Assembly: GCA_010094025.1 (NCBI GenBank)
Contig: ML991772.1
Span: 124,001 to 188,000 of the forward strand
Source: Viridothelium virens
Taxonomy: Eukaryota > Ascomycota > Dothideomycetes > Trypetheliales > Trypetheliaceae
Length of the DNA: 64,000 nt
Reading direction: 5' to 3'
The position numbers and the translations under genes were made by a program. Of the stretch, positions 46,020 to 56,890 are shown one piece after another; the stretch's first letter is position 1, and the number at the start of each line of letters is the position of its first letter. Below the pieces are notes generated by a model. That model saw nothing but the letters and a program-made list of their open reading frames with translations, did no database searches and was not told the DNA's origin.

Positions 46020-47057
46020 TGTGGTGTTTTCTGAGTCAGTTACTCAGTAGGACGAGATGTGGTTGTTCCTCAGCACAGATTTCGAGCCAACGCGAGCCTT
46101 CGCTCAAGTCTTCGTCCAAACGAAGAGCACGTTCAAGGCTTTTAAAATGTAGGAATTCTTAATCTCGACGCGGTACACCGGAAGCTCAGGGCCATGACTC
46201 GCGCCTCGTACCGGCACAGGTCAGCGCTAGGCGCATCCATGTTGCAAGCAAAGTAGGGGAACCCTATCGTGACCGTGTAAGATCCAACGTTTCATGGTAC
46301 ACCAAGGAGCACCCAGTTAAACTTAAATGCTACAAAGCTACATGATCAACCGTCAGGGCTAACTGCTAATCATAATCGAGCGCGGAATCGTTTCGTCGTC
46401 ACTGAGGTGCTGCCCATGTTGCTGTTGTGGTATGCATTTGTGGCGAATACAGAACAAATGCCAAGGTATGCTACGGGTTTGCACTAAAGAAGCTGAGCGA
46501 CAGATGGAGATAAAGGAGAGCTCGATAACAGTGACGCTGACACCTGACGTAGTCCCGCTAACGCCAAGATACAATTTTAGGAAAGTCGATGTTGGGCAAG
46601 GTGGCCTGAGACGGAGCGACGGAAGTTGTGAAGTTCGGATACAGCACCATTTGGGGTGATTACCTTATCTAATATTAGCACTACCTTACCTTAGGTAATC
46701 TACCGAGTCACGTGGCATCCTATGTTTTGGACCCCGTGGGCAATGTCAGTGATCACGGTTGCTCTTGGCAAATTTTGCTGCTATTCTCATCAAAAGGTCA
46801 AGAGCATTGTAGGACTACAGGGCAGCTTCCAGAGCGTTCTACAAATTTTCTTGGTCGCCACATCCAGTTGATCACACCGGGCGTGTCTCACTTAGCGCCG
46901 CTTCAATTGGCCTTCCCAGTCTACTGTTGTTCGTTATCAGAGCGTTCACTGGATCGCTCTGTGATTCTGGTTCACTTTTGCTTCTTCTTATCTTTCTAGA
47001 TGTTCAATAGACCACCTTGCTATTATTTTTGATCGCCAAGCAGAAAAGTCTACGAGC
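46020..47057. promoter_or_regulatory. Divergent P450/OTU1 intergenic region
   Basis: One kilobase between two divergent start codons, so both promoters are here. It includes an AT/CT-rich repeat-like segment around 46662-46700 with a TTACCTTAGGTAA palindrome. No individual factor site can be named. Confidence 0.4.
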
Positions 47058-48080
47058 ATGAGAATACGCGCAAGAGGGCCTTCGGGCGTAAGCACAATCA
47101 CACTCGAACCCTCACAGACTGTTAGAGACCTGAAGACCGCCATACAAGAAGCTACAGCTGTCCCGGATTTTGACCTCAAATGCGGCTATCCACCTCGGTC
47201 CTTGGACATTACAGAGGTGGATGCAGGAACAAAGCTATCCGACATTGGGATTAAACTCGATGGGGAGCAACTGATCGTGATGCCACGGGAGATCCAGTCG
47301 AAACTCGAAAATCCTGTCAAGACTAGAGATCATGTATCTTTTCAAGAAACATCAGACCCACATCCTGCACGACAGACTCCCAATCTGCTCCCGCTACAGC
47401 GGAAACAGACTGATGTGGAAAGCGACCCACCAGAACTTCCCCTAGCCTCTCGCGATGGTACTCTCGTATTGCGAGTGATGCCGGATGATAATAGCTGTAT
47501 GTTCCGCGCGCTCAGCTCTGCTGTCCTAGGTTCTCTGGACAGCATGACCGAACTTCGATCGGCTGTCGCACAAGGTATCCAAGCAAACCCAGAACTCTAT
47601 GGCGAAGCTATGCTACAACAAAAGCCCGATGATTATTGTCAATGGATCCAAATGGAGTCGTCGTGGGGCGGTGGTATCGAGCTCAGCATCTTGAGCCAGC
47701 ATTTTGAGGTGGAGATTTGCAGCATTAATGTGCAAGACCTGAGAGTAGACAGGTTTAACGAAGGAAAGCCAACGAGATGTATCTTGGTCTATTCAGGCAT
47801 TCACTACGACACAATAGCACTCAATCCAAGCTCACCACCTCACACGCGAGCAGATGCGCCTCCGGACTTTGACGTCAAGATCTTCGACTCCTTCGACGAC
47901 GCGATACTCGAAAAGGCAAGAGACCTATGCAGATTATTACAAGGAAAGCATTATTATACGGATACTGCGGGGTTCTCGATCAAATGCAACGACTGCGGCT
48001 GGATAGGTAATGGGGAACAAGGAGCAACTCAACATGCGAAAGAGACAGGGCATTACAACTTTGGTGAAGCAGATAGTTGA
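47058..48080 (+). CDS. otu1: OTU1/YOD1 deubiquitinase
   Basis: Otu1 is a Cdc48/p97-associated ubiquitin thioesterase. The frame is intronless, 340 residues. Residues 1-78 form a UBX-like ubiquitin fold (MRIRARGPSGVSTITL...), the Cdc48-binding part. The OTU domain runs from about 131 to 265, with Asp144 and catalytic Cys147 in DDNSCMFRA and catalytic His249 in GIHYD. A C-terminal C2H2 finger has Cys310, Cys313, His326 and His332. Length (yeast Otu1 301, human YOD1 348) and domain order are standard. It is convergent with the 2OG oxygenase gene (65 bases between stops). Confidence 0.96.
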   Translation: MRIRARGPSGVSTITLEPSQTVRDLKTAIQEATAVPDFDLKCGYPPRSLDITEVDAGTKLSDIGIKLDGEQLIVMPREIQSKLENPVKTRDHVSFQETSDPHPARQTPNLLPLQRKQTDVESDPPELPLASRDGTLVLRVMPDDNSCMFRALSSAVLGSLDSMTELRSAVAQGIQANPELYGEAMLQQKPDDYCQWIQMESSWGGGIELSILSQHFEVEICSINVQDLRVDRFNEGKPTRCILVYSGIHYDTIALNPSSPPHTRADAPPDFDVKIFDSFDDAILEKARDLCRLLQGKHYYTDTAGFSIKCNDCGWIGNGEQGATQHAKETGHYNFGEADS

Positions 48081-48144
48081 TTGTATAAGCCTCTGAAGAA
48101 CTGAAAGCCTTGGCAAAGTCACAGCTCAACTGCGCGCCATTTAT

Positions 48145-49290
48145 TCAGTACGTTGCTTCCATCCGCTTCAAAATGTACTCGCCTGCCGTTATGGGCTCAT
48201 ACTTCTTTGGTTTCTGTTCACCCCATGTTCCGGGTAAAGCGTCTACCACAACGTCAGGGTTTGCTGCAGCAAAGCACACTATCGAATATCGTGCACTTGT
48301 CATCTTGTCTCCTTCTCCGTGCTCGCTAGTATCCTCTGGCATTATGGGTGGTGCCACGACCCTGTGTACCGTGCTCTTCAGACTATCGTTGCTCCACCTC
48401 ATCAGGCAATCTGCGATATTAATCAAGACGGCTCCCTCGATAGGTCTCACTGGCATAAACTTTCCGGCATCCTTCGGGCGCTCGACCTCAAGTCCTCCAA
48501 CATCGTCTTGGAAGAGAAGTGTCAATGTACCAAAGTCACTATGAGCATCAAGGCGCCCTTTTTCGCCTGATAAAAGAGCATGCTCGGAGATTGGTGGATA
48601 GTGTAGCAGGCGCAACTGGTACAATTCACGAGAATGGAATGGTTGGAAAAAAGTGGGGGGCAGAGAAAACCCTAGGGCTATAGCGCCGAAGACGTGGCGG
48701 ATTAGAGCCGCGCACTCGACGAAGAAGTCCTCCATGAAACTTGTCGACTTCAGTATAGACCAAAGTCCATCAGTCTGGGGATATCGACGTACCCTCTGAA
48801 ACCTGGCAGCTTGTCCTCCGGAAGCCAAATGTTAGGCTGGATGCCATCTTCAACATTCCCGCTTTCGAAGCTCTCTTTGTTATCGGGCACCCTCCGCAAT
48901 TCCTCAATTGCATCACGATCGAAAACATTTTGAGAGACTCTTTCCCGGCCTATTCCGGAATACCCGCGATGGTGACTAGCACCTGGAGGATGAGGTGCGA
49001 GCATCTTCGTTTCGGAAGGGAGATTGAAGAACTTCTTGCTCTAAGACGAGATGAGTCGGACGAGGGAATATCAAGATGTACGAGTCTTTACTACGCACCC
49101 ATTCGAAGCATTCTTCGACTTTCTTTCCGGGGACACCATGATTGATGAGATACACGAAGCCTACGTTCTGGAATGTATCTTTTATCTGGGCTGCCGTGGA
49201 TTTTTTCTGATCGTCTGTTCCATTTAGGAAGGAATGGAAGTCAATAACGGGGACTGAAAATTGGTCGCTATCCGACGCTAGTGTCGCCAT
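48145..49290 (-). CDS. 2OG-Fe(II) oxygenase, isopenicillin N synthase-like
   Basis: Non-heme iron dioxygenase of the isopenicillin-N-synthase/ACC-oxidase group. Three exons with introns GTGCGT...TCTTAG and GTACGT...GACAAG join in phase at ECFEW|SKKFFNLP and PGFRG|FMEDFF. The N-terminal block PVIDFHSFL and NVGFVYLINHGVP is the DIOX_N domain. H-x-D is HSD in RLDAHSDFGTLTLLFQDDVGGLEV. The distal His is in STVHRVV and the 2OG-binding Arg in SARYSIVCF. All iron and co-substrate ligands are present. The substrate is unknown; close fungal relatives include ethylene-forming-enzyme-type and gibberellin-type oxidases, so no specific product can be claimed. Confidence 0.92.
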
Positions 49291-49660
49291 GTCTGAAGGA
49301 TGAGGTCTGAAGTGGGGGGTGGTGGGGTAAGTCTTCGTGGCAACGCCAGAGATGGAAGGTTTGCAAGCTTCACTACTAACGCACGACCTCGTGTTACCAG
49401 CTTTGTACAGTGGTATCTTACTCTAGACTGTATGTGTGAATGCTGATGGACAGACACTGGGATCGAGCCCTCATATTTGAAAACAGCGTTGGTGCCACTT
49501 CGTCCTAGAGACGTCTTTTTCCTCGCATTATGCCCAAATTATGCGGTTGAACGCCTCAAACACCAGCACGACCGTCCCTAATCCCCATCTTTTCGAAGGT
49601 TGAAGAGTCTTACTCAGGGTATAAAACATAAAACGAGATCTGCCGAATTACCTCATCAGA
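49291..49660. other. Intergenic
   Basis: Promoter of the 2OG oxygenase and 3' flank of the BLI-3-like gene. Nothing further seen. Confidence 0.4.
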
Positions 49661-50314
49661 CTAGCCAGCTCTCGCCCTTTCCTGCTCAATCTCTTCTTCT
49701 AAAAACTGCCGACAATGCCCTATCGACGCCACCTTCCCCGACGATGCCGCCTGCGAGATCTCCTTCACGAACCCCAGTCCAACCATTGTCGTCCTCCAGT
49801 ACACAATGTACCGCGCGCGGACCTCAATCAGCGCCCTCCTTGGATCCTCGATGCTCCCCGTATGCACCCCATCACCTAAATCCCCGAACCACGCCTTCAT
49901 GCCCGGCGAATACAGATCCCGTAACCGCGGATCTTTGTTGTTAGCTGTCCTCGCCACTCCACTCACGCACACCCAATCCTGCGATGTCGAGTCCTGGAAC
50001 GTCACACAGCAATCTGGCGAGGATACCAAGTCTTGGAATTTCTGAGAGTGTGCATTGCCAATGAAGATTAGGTCGGGCCCTTCGCGCTTCACGACCACCA
50101 TGGAGCGGGCGACGGGGCCGATGCAGGGCCGGGTGGTGACGAGAAGGCCGATTCGCATGGTGTCGACGGCTTTGTAGAAGTCGGACCATTGCTGTTCTTT
50201 TGGGGTGGTGATGTCCCACTGATGAGTGATGGAGGGGTCAGACCAGGGTCTGGAAGCGTCGGCCTGGGAAGAGGATGCGGAAGTGGGGTCTTCGGGGTTG
50301 ATGGAGTCGGACAT
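49661..50314 (-). CDS. BLI-3-like FMN-binding split-barrel protein
   Basis: Intronless, 217 residues. It belongs to the pyridoxamine-5'-phosphate-oxidase-like/general stress protein 26 family that includes blue-light-induced BLI-3 of Neurospora. Family blocks: FYKAVDTMRIGLLVTTRP, ARSMVVVKREGPDLIFIGNAHSQKFQDL, VTFQDSTSQDWVCVSGVAR, DLYSPGMKAWFGDLGDGVHTG and ARYIVYWRTT. The N-terminal 35 residues are low complexity. It probably binds flavin; the physiological reaction is unknown. Light regulation is inferred only from the relative and not seen in the sequence. Confidence 0.9.
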   Translation of the reverse strand: MSDSINPEDPTSASSSQADASRPWSDPSITHQWDITTPKEQQWSDFYKAVDTMRIGLLVTTRPCIGPVARSMVVVKREGPDLIFIGNAHSQKFQDLVSSPDCCVTFQDSTSQDWVCVSGVARTANNKDPRLRDLYSPGMKAWFGDLGDGVHTGSIEDPRRALIEVRARYIVYWRTTMVGLGFVKEISQAASSGKVASIGHCRQFLEEEIEQERARAG

Positions 50315-51950
50315 CTTGAATAAAAAGCTATGACGAGATAATGGTATGGAAATCTATGGAGATGAGAAATGGGAGATTAGAATGCCAATGTATGAGTATC
50401 CCAGGTCCGAACGAATTATTTTAAGTCAGGACGTATAGAGCTTCGTATCTGAAGATGGTCTGAAATTTTGTAAAAGCAAGGGCAAGAAAGTGCCACCAAC
50501 GACAAGCTCAGGGATCAGACGGAAGATAGCATGCTTGTACGTATCAGTCAATAGACGAGAACGGTCTTCATGCCCGTGGGTACGTCTGTATCTCTGTAAT
50601 ATTCCCCGTTCGTTCTCGTTGCGGACACGGAGTCTTGGCCTGCTGAGCCGTCCCGAGCTTCAAGTCGTCATTGAGATTAACCGGGGTATCTATTCTGACA
50701 GCCTGAACCTGCAACGCTAGTAAATTCTCCGATCTAGTTGAGCGACCTATCACCGTATGGGGTGATAAGATGGGTTATTCTCGCCCAATGCTTCATATTC
50801 AAGAGAGCATTGTTCAATTGAAGGCCAAGCGAGTCTTTCGATCTCGGCGAGGGCCGATCTAGAAAAAGAGGAGAACGTGGAGCAAGATCAGACAATCGCG
50901 GACTCCCGTCCGAAGTCCCGTCTGCTGACATCCATGTCTTTTCGGAATCAGCCAGCCAACTGGGTCACTATTCGAACAGGCCGAGGTGATGAGGTGAAAG
51001 CCTTATTAGGCCACCTTCCTCTGAAGGGACATATCCGCTGAGGGACGTAAGCAAGGTGGGGCTTAAGCTTTGCTTGTGGACCCATTGATAATCATGCCTT
51101 TGCCCACTCAACAGCTTAAGGTGTGACTTATGTCGTGGTAGTGGTATCCAAGGGTCTAGCCTCTGCTTGCTCTAGGTACGACAGGCCCGAGGCAGAAATC
51201 AGGCCGTACCCTGGAGGATCCAGCTACACATAAGGCCTAACTCGGAATCAGGATCGCGGATCACAGCAAGGATCTCTGCAGCACTTAGATCGTTTGCAAG
51301 TATTGCACCATTGGGTGATTGGTTGCTTAGTCCAATCACCTCTCAACTTACTAAAACGAACCTCGGATTCAGGCTACGGAAAGATGGACGAGAATGCTTC
51401 CTCTCCACGATGCCATCATTGAAACACAAGAATTAATTTCCGATCGGAACCAAGATTCTTTCAGATATTGTCTTGATTTTTGAACAGGGGTGACATTAGA
51501 TCATCTCTGCAAAGAATGATGCGGCGTGCAGGCCGTGCCCTTGCACGAAAAACGTGGAGACATGGATTGAGCAGCCATGGAGCCGCTGGTTGGAACTTCT
51601 GCAAACGAGATCTAATGTGCGCGAAGATACACTGGCCGGCCGACCGACCAGGGCCTTCTGCAACCCAGATCTTTAATGTACAGTGTTTACGAAACCCCAT
51701 GCTAAAACCCTATGCTCGCGATGCTTCCCAACAAAACCTTAAAATGACGACGCGGCGACACCGACTCCTGAATCCTAATCCCTTACGCCGAGACGACGGG
51801 TGAGCAAAGTCTTTTAGACAACGATCTTAAGAAAACGGAAACCCGCCTGGAAAACCTCCCGTGGATAAGAATGTCACACCACCTCTCCCGCCATTCTGGA
51901 ATTTGGGACGCGGACCACTCTGGAGGAGAACTCTCTCTTGAACCACAAAA
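50315..51950. other. Gene-free stretch, 1.6 kb
   Basis: BLI-3-like promoter at the left. The right end (51829-51925) carries a diverged copy of the 3' end of the neighbouring DnaJ gene (separate entry). No gene recognised between. Confidence 0.45.
51829..51925 (-). repeat. Diverged partial copy of the DnaJ gene 3' end
   Basis: On the minus strand the sequence reads QSGPRPKFQNGGRGG then GGFPGGFPF. This resembles the real tail of the adjacent gene (QSGGGGGPQFKFQSGGRGG then GGFPGGFPF). Nucleotide similarity extends over most of the block, from AACGGAAACCCGCCTGGAAA (copy) and AACGGAAAGCCGCCTGGAAA (gene) onward. It lies 26 bases downstream of the gene's stop and is a partial tandem duplication. 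Confidence 0.65.
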
Positions 51951-53594
51951 TCAAGGAAACGGAAAGCCGCCTGGAAACCCTCCCCCGAATGGGAAGCCCC
52001 CTCCACCACCACCACCTCCGCCTCCTCCTCCACCGCGCCCACCACTCTGGAACTTGAATTGCGGACCACCGCCGCCCCCACTCTGGAAGAAGAAATGCTG
52101 GCCCCCACCACCACCACCAGGTCCGAAGGGCGAACCCTGGAACGGGTTCTGCGACTCCTGGCTGTTCGGGTCGTCGCCGCGATCGAAGCGGGCCTTGAGT
52201 TCCGGGTCGGACAGGACCTCGTAGGCCTCGTTGATGGCGGCCATCTTCTTCTCGGCCTCTTCCTTGGTCAGGCCCTGGCTGGCGGCTTTGTCCGGGTGGA
52301 ACTGCTTGGTGAGTTGGCGGTAGGCGCGCTTGATGTCGCGCTCGTCGGCGTCGCGGGCTACGCCGAGGACTTTGTAGTAGTCCTTCTGCTTGGATTGCTT
52401 GAGCCGGACTTGGGCGTCCTGTTTCATGCCCTGAAGTTTTTGGGACTGGCCGTGGTACTGCTCGGCGTTGTCGAGGATGCGAATGGCTTCTTCGAAGTCT
52501 TCGCTGTCGATTTTGCTTCTGGCGTTGAAGAGAAGGGCGTAAAGTGAATTTTCGTTGAGTGCCAGGGCTTCTTGACAGTACGGTTGAGCTTTTTTGTGAT
52601 TGTTCATCTCCACGTAGGCCTCACATGTCTTCTCGACGAGCTCCACGTAGAGGCCGCTGGGAGCATTCTTGTGTATTATGCCTTGCTCCTTATATTCCTT
52701 GACGTCGTCTTGAACTTCTTGAAGAAGCCCAGGCTCTTCCCCTGTGGGAACCAGCAATTTCGCTCCACTATTGAATTGGCGTTTTTCAAACAGCTGGCGT
52801 ACTTTCTGAAGCTGCTTTTCCAAGTTCTTCTCCCGACGCCTGAGCTTGCTGCAGGATCTTGAATCAGGATCGTTCTGCAGGCATTTTGCGATGGCCGTGA
52901 TGCCCTTTTGGGTTTCACCAAGGGAATAGAAAGTCATCGCTGAAATTTGTAGATGGGCATCTGTTGGGTCTGCCGACATTTGTACAACATGGCCCAGATC
53001 GCTGACCCCCTCCATTACCTCTCCTCTCTCAAATCGGCAGTGGGCCCGTGTTTTTCGAATATCCAGTGTCAATCCAGCAACGGCAATGGCAACGCCTGAT
53101 TGCTTCACGCATTCCTCCCAGTCTCCTTTCTTTTCTGCGTCGATTGCTAATTGAGCAGCGCCCTCAGCCTCTTGCAACTCCGCATATTCTTCAGTGCCTG
53201 TTTTCCCAGCAACCTTGTAATCTTCTTTTGCGCCAACCCAGTCTCCTTTCCTGCTTCGTATCTTCGCCCGCTGGGTCAATGCACCTTCAAAGCCAGGCTT
53301 AATAGTAAGGACTTTGTCAAAGTCCTGGCTGGCTTGAGCGGTCCTCCCCAGTGACAAGTACGCAGCGCCGCGCTGGAAGAATGTTAGGTAGTTTTGCGGA
53401 TCTCGTGATATGGCAGCGTCGAAGTATACAAGCGCGTCCTGTGGGTTGCTTGCGAGGAATGCTTTAGCTCTGGAGATGAGTTGTGACACGGGGAGGTCTG
53501 ATGGGATATCGGAAGATGACAATCCTGCGACTTGCGAGGTAGTTGTTGATAGGGCAATCGCCCCGAGAGCGAGTTGGCCAAATCTGAGTATCAT
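51951..53594 (-). CDS. ER DnaJ/TPR co-chaperone, DNAJC3 (p58IPK)-like
   Basis: Intronless, 547 residues. An N-terminal signal peptide (LALGAIALSTTTSQVAG) indicates entry to the ER lumen. TPR-like repeats cover about 37-390 (FLASNPQDALVYFDAAISRDP, FFQRGAAYLSLGRTAQASQDFDK, and others). The J domain lies near 400-470 (DYYKVLGVARDADERDIKRAYRQL, HPDK, INEAYEVLSDPE), and its HPD triad is intact. The last ~60 residues are Gly/Phe/Pro-rich. The TPR-then-J order matches mammalian DNAJC3, which delivers unfolded clients to BiP. There is no HDEL-type retention signal; the tail ends FPFP. Upstream it is divergent from the GH5 gene. Confidence 0.92.
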   Translation of the reverse strand: MILRFGQLALGAIALSTTTSQVAGLSSSDIPSDLPVSQLISRAKAFLASNPQDALVYFDAAISRDPQNYLTFFQRGAAYLSLGRTAQASQDFDKVLTIKPGFEGALTQRAKIRSRKGDWVGAKEDYKVAGKTGTEEYAELQEAEGAAQLAIDAEKKGDWEECVKQSGVAIAVAGLTLDIRKTRAHCRFERGEVMEGVSDLGHVVQMSADPTDAHLQISAMTFYSLGETQKGITAIAKCLQNDPDSRSCSKLRRREKNLEKQLQKVRQLFEKRQFNSGAKLLVPTGEEPGLLQEVQDDVKEYKEQGIIHKNAPSGLYVELVEKTCEAYVEMNNHKKAQPYCQEALALNENSLYALLFNARSKIDSEDFEEAIRILDNAEQYHGQSQKLQGMKQDAQVRLKQSKQKDYYKVLGVARDADERDIKRAYRQLTKQFHPDKAASQGLTKEEAEKKMAAINEAYEVLSDPELKARFDRGDDPNSQESQNPFQGSPFGPGGGGGGQHFFFQSGGGGGPQFKFQSGGRGGGGGGGGGGGGGFPFGGGFPGGFPFP

Positions 53595-54058
53595 TGTCCT
53601 TCGTCGAAGTCCCCAGCAATGTAAGACTTGGAAGGTGTTTGTGGGTTGCGCGGAAGGAAGAAAGACTTATTCCAATAGACTCGGAGACCACGTATTAAGA
53701 GGTGGCCACTTCGGCCAGTTCCGAGGAATGCGGAAAGCGTCCGCTTGGCAGACCTCATCCTCATCGCCGGAGCTTGCAAGAGCCGCTTTCCCTATGTGGT
53801 ATAGAGAACTCACCTCTTCCTTGATCATGGAATCCTAATTACCTGGGCTCCTCGTCGTACATACTTGGGTTCATCTTTCCCTTTCCTTCTGGCTTGATCG
53901 CGTTAAAACTGAGTGAGCTCTCGTTGATGCTGTAGCTCATTGCATCAGGCTACTTCATCACGAGACTCACTAGCTTTTCAAGTCTTCAGAGGAGCAGGCT
54001 CCTTGCCATCCTAGAATTCATACTGGCTGGCCTCTCGGTAACGTAATCATCGACACTC
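53595..54058. promoter_or_regulatory. Divergent DNAJC3-like/GH5 intergenic region
   Basis: 464 bases between two start codons pointing apart. It must contain both promoters. No specific site named. Confidence 0.45.
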
Positions 54059-56394
54059 ATGTCATCCTTTAGACTTCGAATCGATGGCCGGACGTTCAGG
54101 GACCCTCACAACCGGGAGGTGACCCTGCATGGTATCAATGTGGCGGGAGATGCTAAATGTCCATCGGAACCAGATCAAACCTCCCACGTGTCTAAGGATT
54201 TCTTTGATGGCGATCGAGTATCATTCTACCAACGGCCTTTCACTGCAGACGACGCACCAGCGCACTTCTCACGTCTCAAGAAATGGGGCTACAACACGAT
54301 AAGATACATCTTTACTTGGGAGGCAATAGAAGCTGCCGGGCCAGGGAAATATGACGAAGATTGGATCAGACATACAATTGCGGTATTGCGGGTGGCAAAA
54401 CAATATGGGTTCTACATTTTCATGGATCCTCACCAGGATGTTTGGTCAAGATTCTCTGGAGGGTCTGGAGCTCCTATGTGGACTCTCTACGCCTGCGGTC
54501 TGGATCCAAGGAAATTTGCGGTCACGCAAGCTGCACTTGTTCAAAATACGTGGCCAAAGCCGGAAGACTATCCAAAGATGATATGGGCCACTAACTACAC
54601 TCGTATGGCTTGTCAGACAATTTTTACTTTGTTCTTTGGAGGGAGAGATTTTGCACCGAAAGCAATCATCGATGGAAAAAACATCCAGGATTATCTCCAA
54701 GACCATCTTATAGCGGCTTGCAAGCATCTTGCCTTGCGAATACGCGAAGCCGGTGACCTGGAAAACGATGTTGTCATCGGATGGGAGAGCATGAACGAGC
54801 CAAACAGGGGGTTGATTGCATGGCCAGATATATCAGTCATTCCATCGGAGCAAAAGCTACAGAAAGGTCCATCGCCTACAGCATGGCAAGCAATTTTGAC
54901 GGGTTCTGGCCGTGCCTGTGAAGTGGATACATACGAGTTTGGCGGCCTGGGCCCTTACAAGTCAGGGACAACATTAGTCGATCCGAAGGGAGAGATCGCT
55001 TGGTTATCTGCAGATTATGATGACACATACTATGGCTGGAAGCGAGATCCGGGATGGAAGCTTGGCGAATGCCTCTGGGCTCAGCATGGATTGTGGAATC
55101 CTTCAAATGATGAGTTGCTCCGAAAAGATTATTTCCACCGTAATCCAGAGACTGGCAAGGAGATGGACTACCAATACTTTACAAATCATCACTTTATGGA
55201 GTACTACCGTAAATACAGGGACGCAATCAGAAGCATCTTTCCAGGCACTATCATGCTGTGCCAGCCGCCTGTCCTCGAAATACCTCCTTCCATCAAAGGC
55301 ACCAAGGATGACGATCCAAATATGGTTTTTACACCTCATTACTACGATGGTATTACACTCATAACCAAGAAATGGTAAGGCCCTGACACGAAATTTGCCC
55401 TAATGTATCACGAATTGACGTAGATAGGAATCGCCTTTGGAATGTTGATGTATTCGGCGTGCTCCGCAGTAAATATTGGTCGCCAGCATTCGCCATCCGG
55501 GTGGGTGAAACAGCCATTCGGAATTGTTTGCGAGATCAGCTGTCTGCCATACGGCAAGAGGGGGAGGACTATATGGGCAAGCATCCCTGTCTCTTCTCGG
55601 AAATAGGCATTCCCTATGACATGGACGAAAAATATGCTTACAAGACTGGCGATTATTCGAGTCAGGTATCAGCTATGGACGCGAATCACTTTGCTCTAGA
55701 AGGAAGCGGTGCCACAGGATTCACATTGTGGGTATATATGGCTACGAACGATCATTTTTGGGGCGACCAGTGGAATGGCGAAGATCTCTCCATCTACTCT
55801 CTCGATGATCGGATGTTACCATCTGCGACGCCTCCCGGGAATGGTTCCAAGAGTTCACTGAGTCCCACCTCACCTTCTTATTCCAGGAGCCAAACAACAG
55901 ATGCGAGCAGTGTATCACCATCTGATCTTAAGCGGACTCTAACTTCTGAAAACATGCAATCGCAGTCGCTCAGATCTTCTGCCGAAGATACGGACGAGCC
56001 TGGCTTTCGAGCGGCAGAGGCGTATGTGCGCCCGACGCCTATTGTCACTCATGGCGACCTTCAGGAGTCCGGATTTGACCTCAAGAACTGCAGCTTCACT
56101 CTAAAACTGGCAGCACCGAGTGCAACGGCAGAGAATCTGCCCACAGAGGTGTTTCTCCCGGATTTTCACTTCCCGCAAGGCCATGTGGATGTCGATGTCA
56201 GTGGCGGCAAATGGACGATCAGTACAGACGAAACGGAGGGTGCTCCAGTACAGAAGTTCAGATGGTGGCATGCTGCTGGTGACCAACATGTCACCATCAA
56301 GGGCGTGAAGCGAAGACCAGGAAAGGTTCTTAGTCCAGAGGAAGAGGACGGTTATCTGGATCAATACAGGGAAAGAATATGCACCGTCATGTGA
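54059..56394 (+). CDS. GH5 steryl-beta-glucosidase / EGCrP-like hydrolase
   Basis: Fungal GH5 (subfamily 12 type) enzyme related to endoglycoceramidase-related protein EGCrP2/Sgl1, which splits ergosterol-beta-glucoside in vacuoles or cytosol. Exons 54059-55374 and 55428-56394 give 760 residues. There is no signal peptide. Visible motifs: LHGINVAGDAKCP, WGYNTIRYIFTWEAIE, FYIFMDPHQDVWSRFSGGSGAP, the acid/base Glu in GWESMNEPN, the nucleophile Glu in LFSEIGIPYD, TGFTLWVYMATNDHFWGDQWNGEDLSIYS and a C-terminal beta-domain. A Ser/Thr-rich linker (about 580-640) interrupts the two domains. All catalytic residues are present. The sterol-glucoside substrate is inferred from the family. Confidence 0.9.
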
Positions 56395-56890
56395 GACGTG
56401 CATTCACCATTTATTCTATGCATTGTGGCCTGGAGAGCCTTGGCGTTAATCTGAATCTATTGTATTATAAATTAGCATTAGCAACTGGAGTTATTCAGCT
56501 CTTGCTGAGGGGTGGGTGGTTCGCGGAGCTCAGCTGACTCCGCGTTAATACAATCCAACGCGTGCTTGACCCCTCCAGTATCAAAGCAAGACATTGAATT
56601 ATATTCCCAATTGCCGCATTGTGGTCCTGTCATGCCTTTGAACACTACATGCTCTTGCTGTCTTCTAGAAGTGGAGGCTCTGTTCCCTCAGCAATGATTG
56701 CAAGTTCACCGCTAGTGATATCTCACCCTGGCGTTTGCAGTCATTGTAAGTGTTGGAAAGTCGACCTCACTTCTTTGACCGAGCTCATACCGCGTGTCTG
56801 CCTGTCCCGCATGTTTCAAACCATGAAAGTCTTCTGCTGACTCTTTCCTCCTCGCGACTGCAAATCAGAGGTGTGTGGACCGGCAGCACA
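56395..56890. other. Intergenic; exportin leader
   Basis: Holds the GH5 3' flank and the exportin promoter/5' leader. The frame before the exportin ATG is open from 56750, but the conserved protein begins at 56891. Confidence 0.45.
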
